From Bacillus sp. REN3 (lineage in GTDB: Bacteria; Bacillota; Bacilli; Bacillales; Cytobacillaceae), in NCBI RefSeq assembly GCF_017912555.1, contig NZ_JAERSD010000028.1, positions 1-52,997 on the forward strand: 52,997 bases of DNA, given 5' to 3'. Below the pieces are notes generated by a model. The model ran no database searches, was not told the DNA's origin, and saw only the letters and a list, made by a program, of their open reading frames with translations. Position 1 is the stretch's first letter, and each line of letters opens with the position of its first letter. Both the position numbers and the translations under genes were made by a program. Of this stretch, positions 1-8,803 are shown one piece after another.

Positions 1-1
1 T

Positions 2-67
2 ATTTGTACTGCACACAATCTTTTGAAGTGGGCAGCCAACAAGGAAAGCGAACAAAAATTAGGGTAA
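2..67 (+). CDS. 3' end of an unidentified gene (possibly transposase tail)
   Basis: An open frame enters from the left edge and stops at TAA 65-67, giving about 21 residues that include the run TAHNLLKWAANK. A hydrophobic AHNL-type ending resembles the C-termini of some IS1182/IS4-type transposases, but the piece is too short to be sure. A rho-independent terminator lies 67 bases downstream, which fits the end of a gene here. Another frame is also open to about position 138, so the reading frame itself is uncertain. Confidence 0.3.
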   Translation: MCTAHNLLKWAANKESEQKLG

Positions 68-133
68 CTAGGGGGGGGAATATCCCTCTTTCTCTTATAA
101 ATTCATCAAACCCAAACAAACTGGATAAAAAGT

Positions 134-188
134 AAAAGAGGCGACTCTCAGGTCGAATTTATTCAACCTTTTGAGTCAGCCTCTTTTT
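134..188 (+). terminator. Rho-independent terminator
   Basis: AAAAGAGGCGACTC pairs with GAGTCAGCCTCTTTT around a 25-base loop, with one bulged base, and is followed by a T run. It closes the transcript entering from the left and isolates the Fur-controlled operon that starts downstream. The A-rich left flank would also allow termination on the other strand. Confidence 0.75.
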
Positions 189-254
189 CGTATTTTATAA
201 TGAGTGCATCAATCCCAAAAAGGAAGTTGTATAGGCTGGAAACCTCATGTATAA

Positions 255-291
255 TGATAATCGTTATCAACAATAATGAAAATCATTATCA
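255..291 (+). promoter_or_regulatory. Two tandem Fur boxes
   Basis: TGATAATCGTTATCA (255-269) and TGAAAATCATTATCA (277-291) each differ by one base from the 7-1-7 Fur consensus TGATAATNATTATCA. They are spaced 22 bp start to start, two helical turns. They lie just before the ribosome binding site (AAGGAG near 295) of the downstream lipoprotein operon. By analogy with Bacillus Fur boxes they should repress the operon when iron is plentiful. No -35/-10 pair could be assigned confidently because the boxes occupy the promoter region. Confidence 0.85.
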
Positions 292-312
292 ATTAAGGAG
301 AGGGAAGAGTAG

Positions 313-2394
313 ATGAAAACGAGAACAATCAAGACCATGGTATCAGTCTCAATAACAGGAGCCCTTCTCATCGCCACTGGATGTATGAAGGAAACCGGGA
401 AAGATAGGGGCGCACCGGAAAAGGCGGGGGATCCAACAGAATCCTATTCTGTTTCGGTGACTGATCATCAATTCGACACGGCTGGGAATATGTTCGCTTA
501 TGCTGAATTTGAGTTGGCAGGGGAACCGCTGGTGGAAGGGTTGGGGCTTGATCTGGACCTTCTCGATCCGAAGGAGGTCGACCAGCCGGCAAAATTCGAT
601 TATACAGCCGGGATCGAAGCCTACGAGTATTCCGAGGAAGCGATGTATGAAGTAGTGGAGAAATCCGGCCTTGGCCTGCATTTGATCAATGGGCCGGTTG
701 TGAACGAGATGGCAAAGGAAAAGGACATTGAATCCCCTGAAATGCTCGCGGAACGGTATAACGAACTCGCAGATGCAGCAGGTTATCCTCATGAAGAAAT
801 TTTTACGAATATGTTCCCGACGTTGATTGAATACTCAAAAGGAGACCCGCATTATATTCAGGAAGTAGATACATCGGAATACGCTCCAGGTGCTGGGGAT
901 ACATACGTCCCGGAATATCAAATGAACTTTAAATCGCTGCGCTGGGACCGCGCAAAAATGGAAAAGGCACTGAATCCAGCTGCCTATGGCGGTACGTTCC
1001 TGAAGCAGGCGTTATGGGCCGGGGATTTCCTTGGCGGATTCCATACAAAGGATAAAGATGAAGAACTTGCAGGAGAAACGCCTGAAGATGACAAGGATCA
1101 AAACATTGCCCTTGGCGTCAGCGCGCCAGATGGAATGCAAGGCATGTTCCTTGTCGAAGGGATATGGAATAAGCTTAGCTACATCAAGAACAGGTTGTTT
1201 TACAACGGTAAAGAGCTGACATCAGCAGGGAATGGCGGCAGTTATGATCCTTCCAGAGGTTTTGTCTATCTTCCCCACAAAATCGACGTTGAAGAAGATG
1301 GCAATGAAAGGATGCCGAATGCCAAGTCCCTGGACATATCAGATAAAAGGAGCCTGCTGAATGACCAATGGCTGATGCTATGGCCGGCAGCCGAGTTTTA
1401 TGGCATGACCGATCAGCGGGATGATAACAAGAGCGTCGCACCTTCTTTCAGGGCCCTGTTTGACGGCAACCCTTACCCGCCAGCTCCAAAGGAAAACGTC
1501 GATAAAAGCGTGGGAAATGATATTGAATCAACAGACCCTTTTACAGTCAACAAAGATATCATCCTGCATATCTTCAAAAATATCGAAGCCATGCATTTTA
1601 ATAAAGAAATGGGTACGTTTATAACTGAGCATGATGGGAAGAATCAGGGGAACTACACCGATACATTCCAGGCAGGCTATACGATCGAATCACTTAGGAT
1701 TTTCCAGAGGGCCATTGACGGTTTGCCTGTCGGATATGCCAGCGGAGAAGCGGCAAAAGGACTGGGTACCGAGGAAGGAAAGCGGGCGCTTAGTCTCATT
1801 AAAGCACAAGCAGATTTCATCAACGATGAACTGATCATGGATAACGGGATGGCGGCAAAAGGCTATACAATCGGCAAAGGAGCGGATCAGGAAGTAACCC
1901 TACAGGCTCAAATAGGAGCCATCCGCGGTTTGACTGCAGCTTATCTGGCAACACAGGATGACAAGTATCGCGACGCGGCGCGGAATGTTTTTAACGCGAT
2001 GGACAAGAAGCTTTGGGACGAAGAAATCGGGGGTTATAAAACCGGAAAAGAAGAAATGGTTTATGACGCTTATACGGCAGGCGGGGTCGCAGCAATCTTC
2101 CGGGTAGCCATCAACAATCTGAGCAATAATCAAAGTGACAAGGAACAGCCGGCAGCTCTGGAAGTTGGCATACTTACAGAAAAATACACGGAATTCTTTG
2201 ACTCTATCATTGACGGCCCATCCCTTGAAGAAGGAATGCAGGCCAGCGAATTTTGGGATACAGGCGACTTTTACCTGAAAAAAGGGGAGCTCGGAAACAC
2301 GGATCAGGATAACGTCCCACAAATCCAGGAGGGACATGGAAAATATGGGATCGCACCTGTTCTTCTGCCAGTGGAAATCCAAAAAGAAAAATAG
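313..2394 (+). CDS. Large iron-regulated lipoprotein of unknown function
   Basis: A 693-residue lipoprotein: a charged start and hydrophobic stretch end in the lipobox IATGC, so Cys24 would be lipidated and the protein held outside the membrane. The middle and C-terminal half (about residues 400-620) is helix-rich, with stretches such as 'IESLRIFQRAI' and 'LTAAYLATQDDKYRDAARNVF' that look like the repeated hairpins of alpha/alpha-toroid proteins. I recognise no catalytic motif and cannot name a family. It lies 15 bp ahead of a di-heme beta-propeller gene behind two Fur boxes, so the two probably work together outside the cell under iron limitation. AAGGAGAGGGA precedes the ATG. Confidence 0.85.
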   Translation: MKTRTIKTMVSVSITGALLIATGCMKETGKDRGAPEKAGDPTESYSVSVTDHQFDTAGNMFAYAEFELAGEPLVEGLGLDLDLLDPKEVDQPAKFDYTAGIEAYEYSEEAMYEVVEKSGLGLHLINGPVVNEMAKEKDIESPEMLAERYNELADAAGYPHEEIFTNMFPTLIEYSKGDPHYIQEVDTSEYAPGAGDTYVPEYQMNFKSLRWDRAKMEKALNPAAYGGTFLKQALWAGDFLGGFHTKDKDEELAGETPEDDKDQNIALGVSAPDGMQGMFLVEGIWNKLSYIKNRLFYNGKELTSAGNGGSYDPSRGFVYLPHKIDVEEDGNERMPNAKSLDISDKRSLLNDQWLMLWPAAEFYGMTDQRDDNKSVAPSFRALFDGNPYPPAPKENVDKSVGNDIESTDPFTVNKDIILHIFKNIEAMHFNKEMGTFITEHDGKNQGNYTDTFQAGYTIESLRIFQRAIDGLPVGYASGEAAKGLGTEEGKRALSLIKAQADFINDELIMDNGMAAKGYTIGKGADQEVTLQAQIGAIRGLTAAYLATQDDKYRDAARNVFNAMDKKLWDEEIGGYKTGKEEMVYDAYTAGGVAAIFRVAINNLSNNQSDKEQPAALEVGILTEKYTEFFDSIIDGPSLEEGMQASEFWDTGDFYLKKGELGNTDQDNVPQIQEGHGKYGIAPVLLPVEIQKEK

Positions 2395-2409
2395 GGATGA
2401 GGGAACTAA

Positions 2410-4380
2410 ATGAAAAAGCTGATTCTGTTCATCCTGGCCGTTGCATTGATGGCCGTTGCTGCTGGCTGCAAGGATAAAAAAGCTAGTTCTATTGAATTCG
2501 GCAATGTACTGCGAGAGCATGCAGCCAACAGCAATAATATCGTGATGAACAAAAAAGGGACAGCAATCTATACGGCAAATATCGATATAAACAGTGTCTC
2601 GATAATCGATGCAAAGGACAGAAAGGTACTTGATGAAATACCTGTAGGGAAAGAACCAAGACAGCTGACTATCAGTCCAGATGAAAAATATCTTTATGTT
2701 TCCAGTATGCGTGATAATAGAATCGATATCGTATCACTTGAGGAAAGAAAAGTGATCGATTCGATTCAGACGGGGATCGAACCGTTTGGTGTACTGACAA
2801 GTAAAGATGGCAAATCGCTATATGCGGCCCATTTCCGATCAGGAACGGTATCGGTTTTTGACTTGGAAAAGAAAAAGTTAATCAAAGAAATTGAAGTTGG
2901 CGATCGTCCAAGGACGCTAGCCATGACAGCGGATGGCAAGAAGCTATATGTACCGAAGTATTTGAATGCTTCGATTTCCGTAATTGACACAAAAACGAAT
3001 AAGGTGAAGAAGGAAATCCAGCTCGCAGACTCGCCGGATAAAAAAGATGTGAAAAAGAGCCAAGGCATCCCAAACACCGTTGAACAATTCGTCATTAGTC
3101 CCGATGGAAAAACAGCCTGGGTGCCGCATCTGCTTACAAATATCGATACACCAGTCCATTTTGAGGAAACCATTTTTCCTGCCATTTCTGTCATTGACCT
3201 TGAAAAGGATGAAGAAATCATAAAAGAACGGAAAGAGCTTTTCGGGAAAATGAATGTTTCGGACAGCCAAAACAAAACCATCATTGTCTCGAATCCGTAT
3301 GACGTTGTGTTTCAGCCCGATGGCAGCAAAGCGTTCGCCATCATGTCGGGCAGCGAGGATATGGTCGTATTTGACCTGAAACGGGGAGGGAACGCAACAC
3401 AGGTCTACAGAAGGATTGAAGGGAATAATCCAAGAGGAGCAGTCATTTCCCCTGATGGAGAGAATGTCTTCGTCCATAATGCGATGAGCCACGATCTTTC
3501 CGCTATAAAAACAGGTGGAGGAAGCGCCTTTTCGCGCGCAAAAGCCGATGGCAAAAATCTGCCTATTGTAAAGAAAGATACAATGGATCCGCTTGAAAGG
3601 GAAGGAAAGACTCTGTTCTATAGTGCCAACAGTGATGAATCTGCCGCAGACATCACAGGGAACAATTGGATGAGCTGCGCGTCCTGCCATGCCGATGGCG
3701 ACATGAATGGTTTGTCGATCATGACGGCGAAAGGGCCGAGAAATATTCCGAGCAATGTATTGTCTACAGAAACGGGCCTGTTCATGTGGGATGGAAGCCG
3801 GGATGATTTTACCGATTATTTATTGACTGTCCAGGGAGAGATGGGAGGTATGATGGCTTTTAAGCCCGGAGAAGAGCTCCCTGCAGATGCGGCCCATATG
3901 TTTGATGCCATGTTTGCTTACCTTGACAATCCTGATTCTTTCCCCCCTCCTAAAAGTCCCTATCGGTTGAAAAACGGCAGTCTGTCCGAAGCTGCGGAGG
4001 AAGGAAAAGCGCTGTTCGAGGGAAGGGGAGGATGCCTCTCCTGCCATGGCGGAAATAACTTTACCGACAGCGCTAAAGCAGTCGGCCCTAATAGCAAGCT
4101 GACCGTGGAGAATCAGGAATTTCTTCACGATATCGGAACTTCGGGGAAATTTGACCGCCCTTCAAAAGGTGATGCCAGAGCCGCAATGAAAAACCCAAGG
4201 GACAACAGGCACTTTGATACCCCCACATTGAAAGGCGTTTGGGCAACAGCTCCTTACTTGCATGATGGAAGCTCAAAAACTCTTGAAAACTCGATCCAGC
4301 GACATAAAACAGATGAAGTGGCTTCCTTAACTAGGGGAGAAATCGTGAAAATCTCTGAATACGTCCGGTCGATTGAATAG
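2410..4380 (+). CDS. YVTN beta-propeller / di-heme cytochrome c lipoprotein
   Basis: A 656-residue lipoprotein (lipobox AAGC, Cys20). Residues about 40-370 are repeats of the YVTN/SMP-like beta-propeller type ('VSIIDAKDRKVLDEIPVGKEPRQLTISPD'-like units). Two CXXCH heme sites follow, CASCH near residue 422 and CLSCH near 542. The C-terminal TPTLKGVWATAPYLHDGS is the hallmark of di-heme cytochrome c peroxidase/MauG enzymes. It should be an extracytoplasmic redox enzyme using peroxide or a protein partner. It is the second gene of the Fur-box operon. A heme enzyme expected to be made during iron starvation is unusual. The paired lipoprotein is the obvious candidate partner or substrate, which is inference. 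A terminator follows directly. Confidence 0.85.
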   Translation: MKKLILFILAVALMAVAAGCKDKKASSIEFGNVLREHAANSNNIVMNKKGTAIYTANIDINSVSIIDAKDRKVLDEIPVGKEPRQLTISPDEKYLYVSSMRDNRIDIVSLEERKVIDSIQTGIEPFGVLTSKDGKSLYAAHFRSGTVSVFDLEKKKLIKEIEVGDRPRTLAMTADGKKLYVPKYLNASISVIDTKTNKVKKEIQLADSPDKKDVKKSQGIPNTVEQFVISPDGKTAWVPHLLTNIDTPVHFEETIFPAISVIDLEKDEEIIKERKELFGKMNVSDSQNKTIIVSNPYDVVFQPDGSKAFAIMSGSEDMVVFDLKRGGNATQVYRRIEGNNPRGAVISPDGENVFVHNAMSHDLSAIKTGGGSAFSRAKADGKNLPIVKKDTMDPLEREGKTLFYSANSDESAADITGNNWMSCASCHADGDMNGLSIMTAKGPRNIPSNVLSTETGLFMWDGSRDDFTDYLLTVQGEMGGMMAFKPGEELPADAAHMFDAMFAYLDNPDSFPPPKSPYRLKNGSLSEAAEEGKALFEGRGGCLSCHGGNNFTDSAKAVGPNSKLTVENQEFLHDIGTSGKFDRPSKGDARAAMKNPRDNRHFDTPTLKGVWATAPYLHDGSSKTLENSIQRHKTDEVASLTRGEIVKISEYVRSIE

Positions 4381-4381
4381 G

Positions 4382-4412
4382 AAATGCCTGCATAATATTT
4401 GCAGGCATTTTT
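4382..4412 (+). terminator. Rho-independent terminator
   Basis: AATGCCTGCA and TGCAGGCATT form a perfect stem with a short AT loop, followed by T's. It starts two bases after the stop codon of the di-heme gene and ends the Fur operon. Confidence 0.9.
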
Positions 4413-4753
4413 CCCGTGGTGGACGTCAATGGTTTTCATGGCCAAATCTAAAAGAAAGGGAAGAAAAATTTTCCTACTTTACAAGTTTTCGATAGAAGTC
4501 TTGGATTTTGCCAAAAATGTGATGTGAATGTCCTATCCAAACGGACAGAATAGGAAAAGAATGCTGTGTTGTAAACAGTTTTCACTATAAGTGAGCAGTT
4601 ATATTTAGAGAGAAAGGTGGTGTTATTCCCTGAACGAATTATGTTAACCTTTTAAAGGATATATTTTAAGCCGCTGTTCAAGGGGCTTTTTCTTTTTGGA
4701 AGAGTTAATGATCAAATCATTTCATTATACAGATTTTGTAGAGGAGTGTTTTT
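4413..4753. other. Gene-free stretch before the glycosyltransferase
   Basis: No coding frame is convincing here. There is an imperfect dyad, TCCTAT...ATAGGA, near 4530-4556, and a weak AAGCC...GGGCTTTTTCTTTTT hairpin near 4670-4696 that could be a weak terminator or a leader element of the downstream gene. I could not place a good promoter, though one for the glycosyltransferase presumably lies here. Confidence 0.5.
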
Positions 4754-6148
4754 TTGGGCATATTCATTACAGTTTTGTTTTTCTTGAGCATCATATTCCC
4801 AATACTGCATTTGTACCACTGTTTACCCTGGTTCCGTGACCCAAGGGAAAAGCCTAAACGGAATCCTACGCTGAAGAAGTGGATGGCTGAGCATGGACAT
4901 GAGACTGAGGACGGAATCAGCATTTTGATTCCTAGCTATAATGAAACAGGCATACTGGAAACCTCGATTATGAACATGAAAGCATTGCCATATTCTGATC
5001 TGGAAGTTGTTTATATAAATGATGGTTCAACAGATGGGTCAATGGATTATTTGAAAAAAGCATTACAGTTGAAACCATGTTCAAGGAAAATGGAAGGGAA
5101 ACTGCCATACGAAAGAATCACTGGATTGTTCGAATCTGAACTACGTCCGAATTTCTACGTCATTAATAAATTGAATGGCGGAAAAGCGGATGCCTTGAAC
5201 GCGGGAATTGATTTTTCCAGCAAGGAACTGGTCGTTACGCTGGATGCTGACACCATCCTGGCAGACAGAGCATTATCAGCCGTCAATGATACCTTTAAGG
5301 ATGAAAATGTGATAGCTGCGGGAGGGATGGTTCATGTTCTTCAGGCCAGGTCGGCTGATTCCAGGAAACGGTTATCCTTTCGCTTTGCGAACATGCTGAT
5401 CCGTGTCCAGGTCCTTGATTTCCTGAAAGCATTCTATATCTCGAAATTGTCCCTTGTCCGGTTCAGGGCTTTAGCTGTCATATCAGGCGCGTTCGGTATC
5501 TTCCGGAAGCAGGCGCTGCTTGATGCTGGCGGGTATCGGAAATCAATTGGCGAGGATATAGACATAACATTAAGAATCCACAGACTGATAGAGAAACAGA
5601 AGAATTTGAAGATTGTTTTCATTTCCGACGCGGTCGGCTATACAGAATTGCCGGAAACACTGAAGGACTTAACGAAACAGCGGCTTCGCTGGCAAAAAGC
5701 ATATATTGATTGCTTTATCCATTTCCGTTCGTTCTTTGCAAGAACGTTATTTACAAAGCCTGTTTCTTTTTTTTATATTTTCGAATCCTTTTTCGTTGGG
5801 ACGCTTGCCGCTTATATCATGACAGGGCTTGTTGTCGTGAATATTTTGGATGACCCTCAAAATACCTATTTGAACTACTTGTTTTTTTACATGTTCTGGG
5901 CATTTATGTTAGGGCTGCTCTATGACCTGGTCGCGATCCGGCAAGGGAAGCGTTACGGGTTCACTTTTTCAAAGAAGGATACTTACCGCGTCTTCACGGC
6001 CATCCTTTTTGATATTTTCATTTTTCGGTTTGTGACGATGTACTTTGTCATGTATGGCAGCATTGCTTATTTTTTCAACAGAAAATGGAACAAAGTATCA
6101 CGGACGGGCCGAAATTATCACCAGCAGCGTTCTACACCAGCAGCGTAA
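4754..6148 (+). CDS. Processive family 2 glycosyltransferase (polysaccharide synthase)
   Basis: A 464-residue membrane enzyme starting at TTG with GAGGAG seven bases upstream. Residues 1-22 are a membrane segment. The GT-A catalytic domain shows ILIPSYNE (58-63), the nucleotide-binding acidic ND at 89-90, DAD at 164-166, GED at 266-268 and QRLRW at 309-313. DAD, the acidic acceptor site and Q-x-x-R-W together mark processive enzymes of the hyaluronan/cellulose/PNAG synthase kind. Several hydrophobic helices after residue 330 would form the export channel. It probably builds an extracellular polysaccharide from UDP-sugars; the sugar cannot be read from sequence. An LCP-family ligase follows at once, consistent with attaching the product to the wall. 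Confidence 0.85.
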   Translation: MGIFITVLFFLSIIFPILHLYHCLPWFRDPREKPKRNPTLKKWMAEHGHETEDGISILIPSYNETGILETSIMNMKALPYSDLEVVYINDGSTDGSMDYLKKALQLKPCSRKMEGKLPYERITGLFESELRPNFYVINKLNGGKADALNAGIDFSSKELVVTLDADTILADRALSAVNDTFKDENVIAAGGMVHVLQARSADSRKRLSFRFANMLIRVQVLDFLKAFYISKLSLVRFRALAVISGAFGIFRKQALLDAGGYRKSIGEDIDITLRIHRLIEKQKNLKIVFISDAVGYTELPETLKDLTKQRLRWQKAYIDCFIHFRSFFARTLFTKPVSFFYIFESFFVGTLAAYIMTGLVVVNILDDPQNTYLNYLFFYMFWAFMLGLLYDLVAIRQGKRYGFTFSKKDTYRVFTAILFDIFIFRFVTMYFVMYGSIAYFFNRKWNKVSRTGRNYHQQRSTPAA

Positions 6149-6193
6149 AATTGTGGTGATGGCAGGAATCACATTCGATTGTGGGGGGAGGAT

Positions 6194-7633
6194 ATGGGCA
6201 AAAAAATTGTATTGTTCGTTTTAACTGCAGTTACTGTGTTCATTTTAGGGACAGTCAGTTTTGCATTCCAATTTATTACCTCTACACGGGCAAGTGTATA
6301 TGAAGAAATCGATGAAAGTGAAAAGTTTGAGAGCCGCAAGGAAAACATAGATTTAAAGGCTGGCGATCCGATCTCCATCCTGTTGATGGGAATCGATTCT
6401 CCCCCAGGTGAAGTAAGCGGACGAGCTGATACGATGGTCTTGGTGACCGTCAACCCTGATTCCAACTCTATGCACATGGTCAGTATCCCTCGTGATACCT
6501 ATATGAACATAGCGGGAGGATTGAACAAAATCAACACTTCCTACCAGGTTGGAGGGGCAGAGAAGGCTGTACAATCTGTTGAAAATCTCCTTGATGTCCC
6601 GGTGGATTATTTTGTCACTTTGAATATGAATGGCTTTGAAGGAATCGTCGATGCCTATGACGGGGTTGAAGTGAACAATGATTTGGAATTCACTGATAAA
6701 CATGTCCATTTCACTAAAGGAAGGATCCATTTGGATGGCAAAGAAGCACTAATATACGCCCGGATGAGAAAAAAGGATCCAAGAGGGGATTTCGGCCGCC
6801 AGAAACGCCAGCGCCAGGTCATTGAAGCTATTATGAAAAAAGGGGAGAGCGTCGCTTCTATCACAAAATTAAGCGATATCGCCAATGTTGTGAAGGACCA
6901 TGTCAAAACCAACATGACTCTGATTGAGATGTGGGAGATTCAATCGTACTATAAAGGGGCACGTGAAAATATACACGAACATAAAATAGCAGGATTTGAC
7001 AAAACAATAAATGGAATCTATTATTTTCAGGCTGATCGACAAAAGCTGGAGGAAATCTCGAATGAACTGAAAATGCATCTTGGCCTTAAGCATAAGGAAC
7101 CAAGACAGTTGCCCCCGGAAAAGCGACATGAACAAGAGAAGCCAGATGATAGGAAGGATCGATCCCCTGCAGGAAATATCCCTGAAAATCCCCCTGAGAA
7201 AAAGCCTGAAGCTACAGGGAAGGAACAGGTTCCTAAGCGAGTAGATGACAAGCCGGAAGCACCCGATACATCCAAGGAAAAGATCGTCCATACGGATCAA
7301 GGTCCTGAAAGCGAAAAGCCGAATGTGGAAAAAGTCATTACAAAAAACTGGCCTCCTGTCCCTACCAGGCAGGAAAATCATAAACAAGTGACCTTCGATA
7401 AAGGATCGCTTGACTGGAAAGAGATGACTGAGGCAATTGCAAAAGGAGCGGGTTTATCGGAAAATGATATGATCCTGTGGTGGGTCGCTGGAGATAGCAC
7501 GAATAGTGTGATTGCTACCGTTACGAATAAAGCACAGGCTGAAAATTATCGCGTGTACGTCTCATGGATTGAGGGTGTCGGCTATAAACCGACAAAAGTG
7601 GAAGTACTTCGCGAGAATGACAAGAAACAGTGA
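6194..7633 (+). CDS. LytR-CpsA-Psr (LCP) ligase with a C-terminal YrrS/DUF1510-like domain
   Basis: Residues about 4-25 form one membrane anchor. The extracellular LCP domain (roughly 50-270) carries LLMGIDS, RADTMVLVTVNP, VSIPRDTYMNI, the ALIYARMR segment and the R-x-x-RQ element, which bind the prenyl-pyrophosphate glycan. LCP enzymes move glycans from lipid carrier to peptidoglycan. A Pro/Glu/Lys-rich linker (about 285-385) leads to a C-terminal domain with DWKEMTEAI, GLSENDMILWWVAGD and YRVYVSWIEGVGYKPTKVE, resembling the C-terminus of Bacillus YrrS (DUF1510). ATG 6194 sits behind GGGGGGAGG at close spacing. TTG 6179 is an in-frame alternative adding five residues. Confidence 0.85.
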   Translation: MGKKIVLFVLTAVTVFILGTVSFAFQFITSTRASVYEEIDESEKFESRKENIDLKAGDPISILLMGIDSPPGEVSGRADTMVLVTVNPDSNSMHMVSIPRDTYMNIAGGLNKINTSYQVGGAEKAVQSVENLLDVPVDYFVTLNMNGFEGIVDAYDGVEVNNDLEFTDKHVHFTKGRIHLDGKEALIYARMRKKDPRGDFGRQKRQRQVIEAIMKKGESVASITKLSDIANVVKDHVKTNMTLIEMWEIQSYYKGARENIHEHKIAGFDKTINGIYYFQADRQKLEEISNELKMHLGLKHKEPRQLPPEKRHEQEKPDDRKDRSPAGNIPENPPEKKPEATGKEQVPKRVDDKPEAPDTSKEKIVHTDQGPESEKPNVEKVITKNWPPVPTRQENHKQVTFDKGSLDWKEMTEAIAKGAGLSENDMILWWVAGDSTNSVIATVTNKAQAENYRVYVSWIEGVGYKPTKVEVLRENDKKQ

Positions 7634-7714
7634 TCAGCAAATAGGGAGGATTTGTCTCCCTTGTTTCGCTAAAGTCAGCTATATCAATCGTTGTAACTGA
7701 AGGAGAGGCATTCT

Positions 7715-8611
7715 ATGGATATCATGACATTGTTTTTAGCGGTGATTGTGATTTTGATTTTCACGGTTTTTGCACTTCTGGCATTTTTGATGCGGAAGAC
7801 AAAAAAACATCGAGAAGCAATCGAGCAATTTGAGATCGAGGCAGTCGCTAGCTTGGAAAAGGTGGAAAAGGACCTTGAAAAGCAGAAAGAACATTGGCTC
7901 GATAAAGCCCGGGAAGATTACCAGGCTAAGATCGAGGGTTTTAAAGAATATGTTAATGGCGTCGAAAAGATTTCAAGAACTGCCAGCGAAATCAAGACGC
8001 ATACAAACCTTATGGAAATGAAAGAGAGAATGGTTTCCAAGGGCTTGATCACACCGTCAGAAATGAAAGTTGTGTCTAATGTATTCCTGCCTGTCCTGGC
8101 TGCCAATCAGGCCATCCAGCCTGCAAAAATTGACCATATCGTTCTAATGAAAACGGGTATTTATATCATTGACACGGTAGAAATCGATGGGGAAATTCTC
8201 TATGGGATGACGATGGAAAAAGCAAAAGAATTTTCGTTTGTGCTTGACCATCTCTTTCGTGGCGGAGAAAAAAGTGGTGAAAGGACAATCGTAGTTGAAG
8301 CCGATCATATTGGGGAAATAAAAATGAAGCCTATTGATAATCCAGCTGTAAAAGTAATGCAGGATGTGGATCTAGTCAAGCAAGCGCTGGATACACAGGT
8401 TGATTATTTTTCTCTGACGCCGATTCTTTACTTCGATCCGGAAGCAGCCCAGTTGCGGAACTTCTCTGAACAGAGCATTCCGTATGTCTTCAATGATAAA
8501 AAAACATTCGAAGGATTCTTTGCCAGCCAGCTTGAAAGGGGAGGCAGCCTCCACACGGAAATTGAATTGGAAAGAATAAAAAAAATCATCGAACAAGCCA
8601 ATTTGAATTAA
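7715..8611 (+). CDS. Membrane-anchored NERD-like protein
   Basis: A 298-residue protein with one N-terminal membrane helix (about 5-26), a charged coiled coil (30-100) and a C-terminal globular domain. 'IDHIVLMKTGIYIIDT' (139-154) follows the pattern of NERD (nuclease-related) domains, which usually read IDHVVVGPGGIFVIETK. The usual acidic-Thr-Lys end is replaced by DTVEID here, so nuclease activity is doubtful. GAAGGAGAGG precedes the ATG. It is 81 bp after the LCP gene and on the same strand, so it may share its transcript. The function is unknown; a role at the inner face of the membrane or in envelope stress is a guess. Confidence 0.7.
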   Translation: MDIMTLFLAVIVILIFTVFALLAFLMRKTKKHREAIEQFEIEAVASLEKVEKDLEKQKEHWLDKAREDYQAKIEGFKEYVNGVEKISRTASEIKTHTNLMEMKERMVSKGLITPSEMKVVSNVFLPVLAANQAIQPAKIDHIVLMKTGIYIIDTVEIDGEILYGMTMEKAKEFSFVLDHLFRGGEKSGERTIVVEADHIGEIKMKPIDNPAVKVMQDVDLVKQALDTQVDYFSLTPILYFDPEAAQLRNFSEQSIPYVFNDKKTFEGFFASQLERGGSLHTEIELERIKKIIEQANLN

Positions 8612-8623
8612 AGCCACGCGCAA

Positions 8624-8663
8624 AAAAGCCAAAAGAGGCAGTTTTCCTCTTCTGGCTTTTTCA
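8624..8663. terminator. Bidirectional rho-independent terminator
   Basis: AAAAAGCCAAAAGAGG pairs with CCTCTTCTGGCTTTTT around a short loop, with one mismatch. T runs occur on both strands, so it can end the rightward NERD gene and the leftward small gene that stops at 8666. Confidence 0.9.
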
Positions 8664-8665
8664 AT

Positions 8666-8803
8666 TTAATTCCCTTTTCCTTTCTCATAGGCAATGACAA
8701 TGACATCCTTACTTGATTGCTCCCGCAGCTTTTCTTCAAAAGACTTGAGTTCATCAACTAAATGGTCGGACAGATCTGCTGCCGTATAAGGTTTCAGTTC
8801 CAC
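8666..8803 (-). CDS. Small 45-residue protein
   Basis: On the minus strand CAGGAGG lies seven bases before GTG 8803, and the frame runs 45 codons to TAA at 8666, directly against a bidirectional terminator. The product starts MELKPYTAADLSDHLVDELK and is acidic and probably helical, ending in VIVIAYEKGKGN. I do not recognise a family. The strong ribosome binding site, the biased amino-acid content and the flanking terminator argue that it is real. It has neither a signal peptide nor a membrane segment. Confidence 0.65.
   Translation of the reverse strand: MELKPYTAADLSDHLVDELKSFEEKLREQSSKDVIVIAYEKGKGN

Noticed and set aside
349-792. A 147-codon minus-strand frame inside the first lipoprotein gene
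   Set aside because: It lies opposite a well-supported coding frame, has no ribosome binding site and reads as low-sense cysteine-rich sequence.
2944-3690. A 248-codon minus-strand frame opposite the di-heme gene
   Set aside because: The plus strand encodes clear propeller repeats and heme motifs; the opposite frame is a by-product of codon bias.
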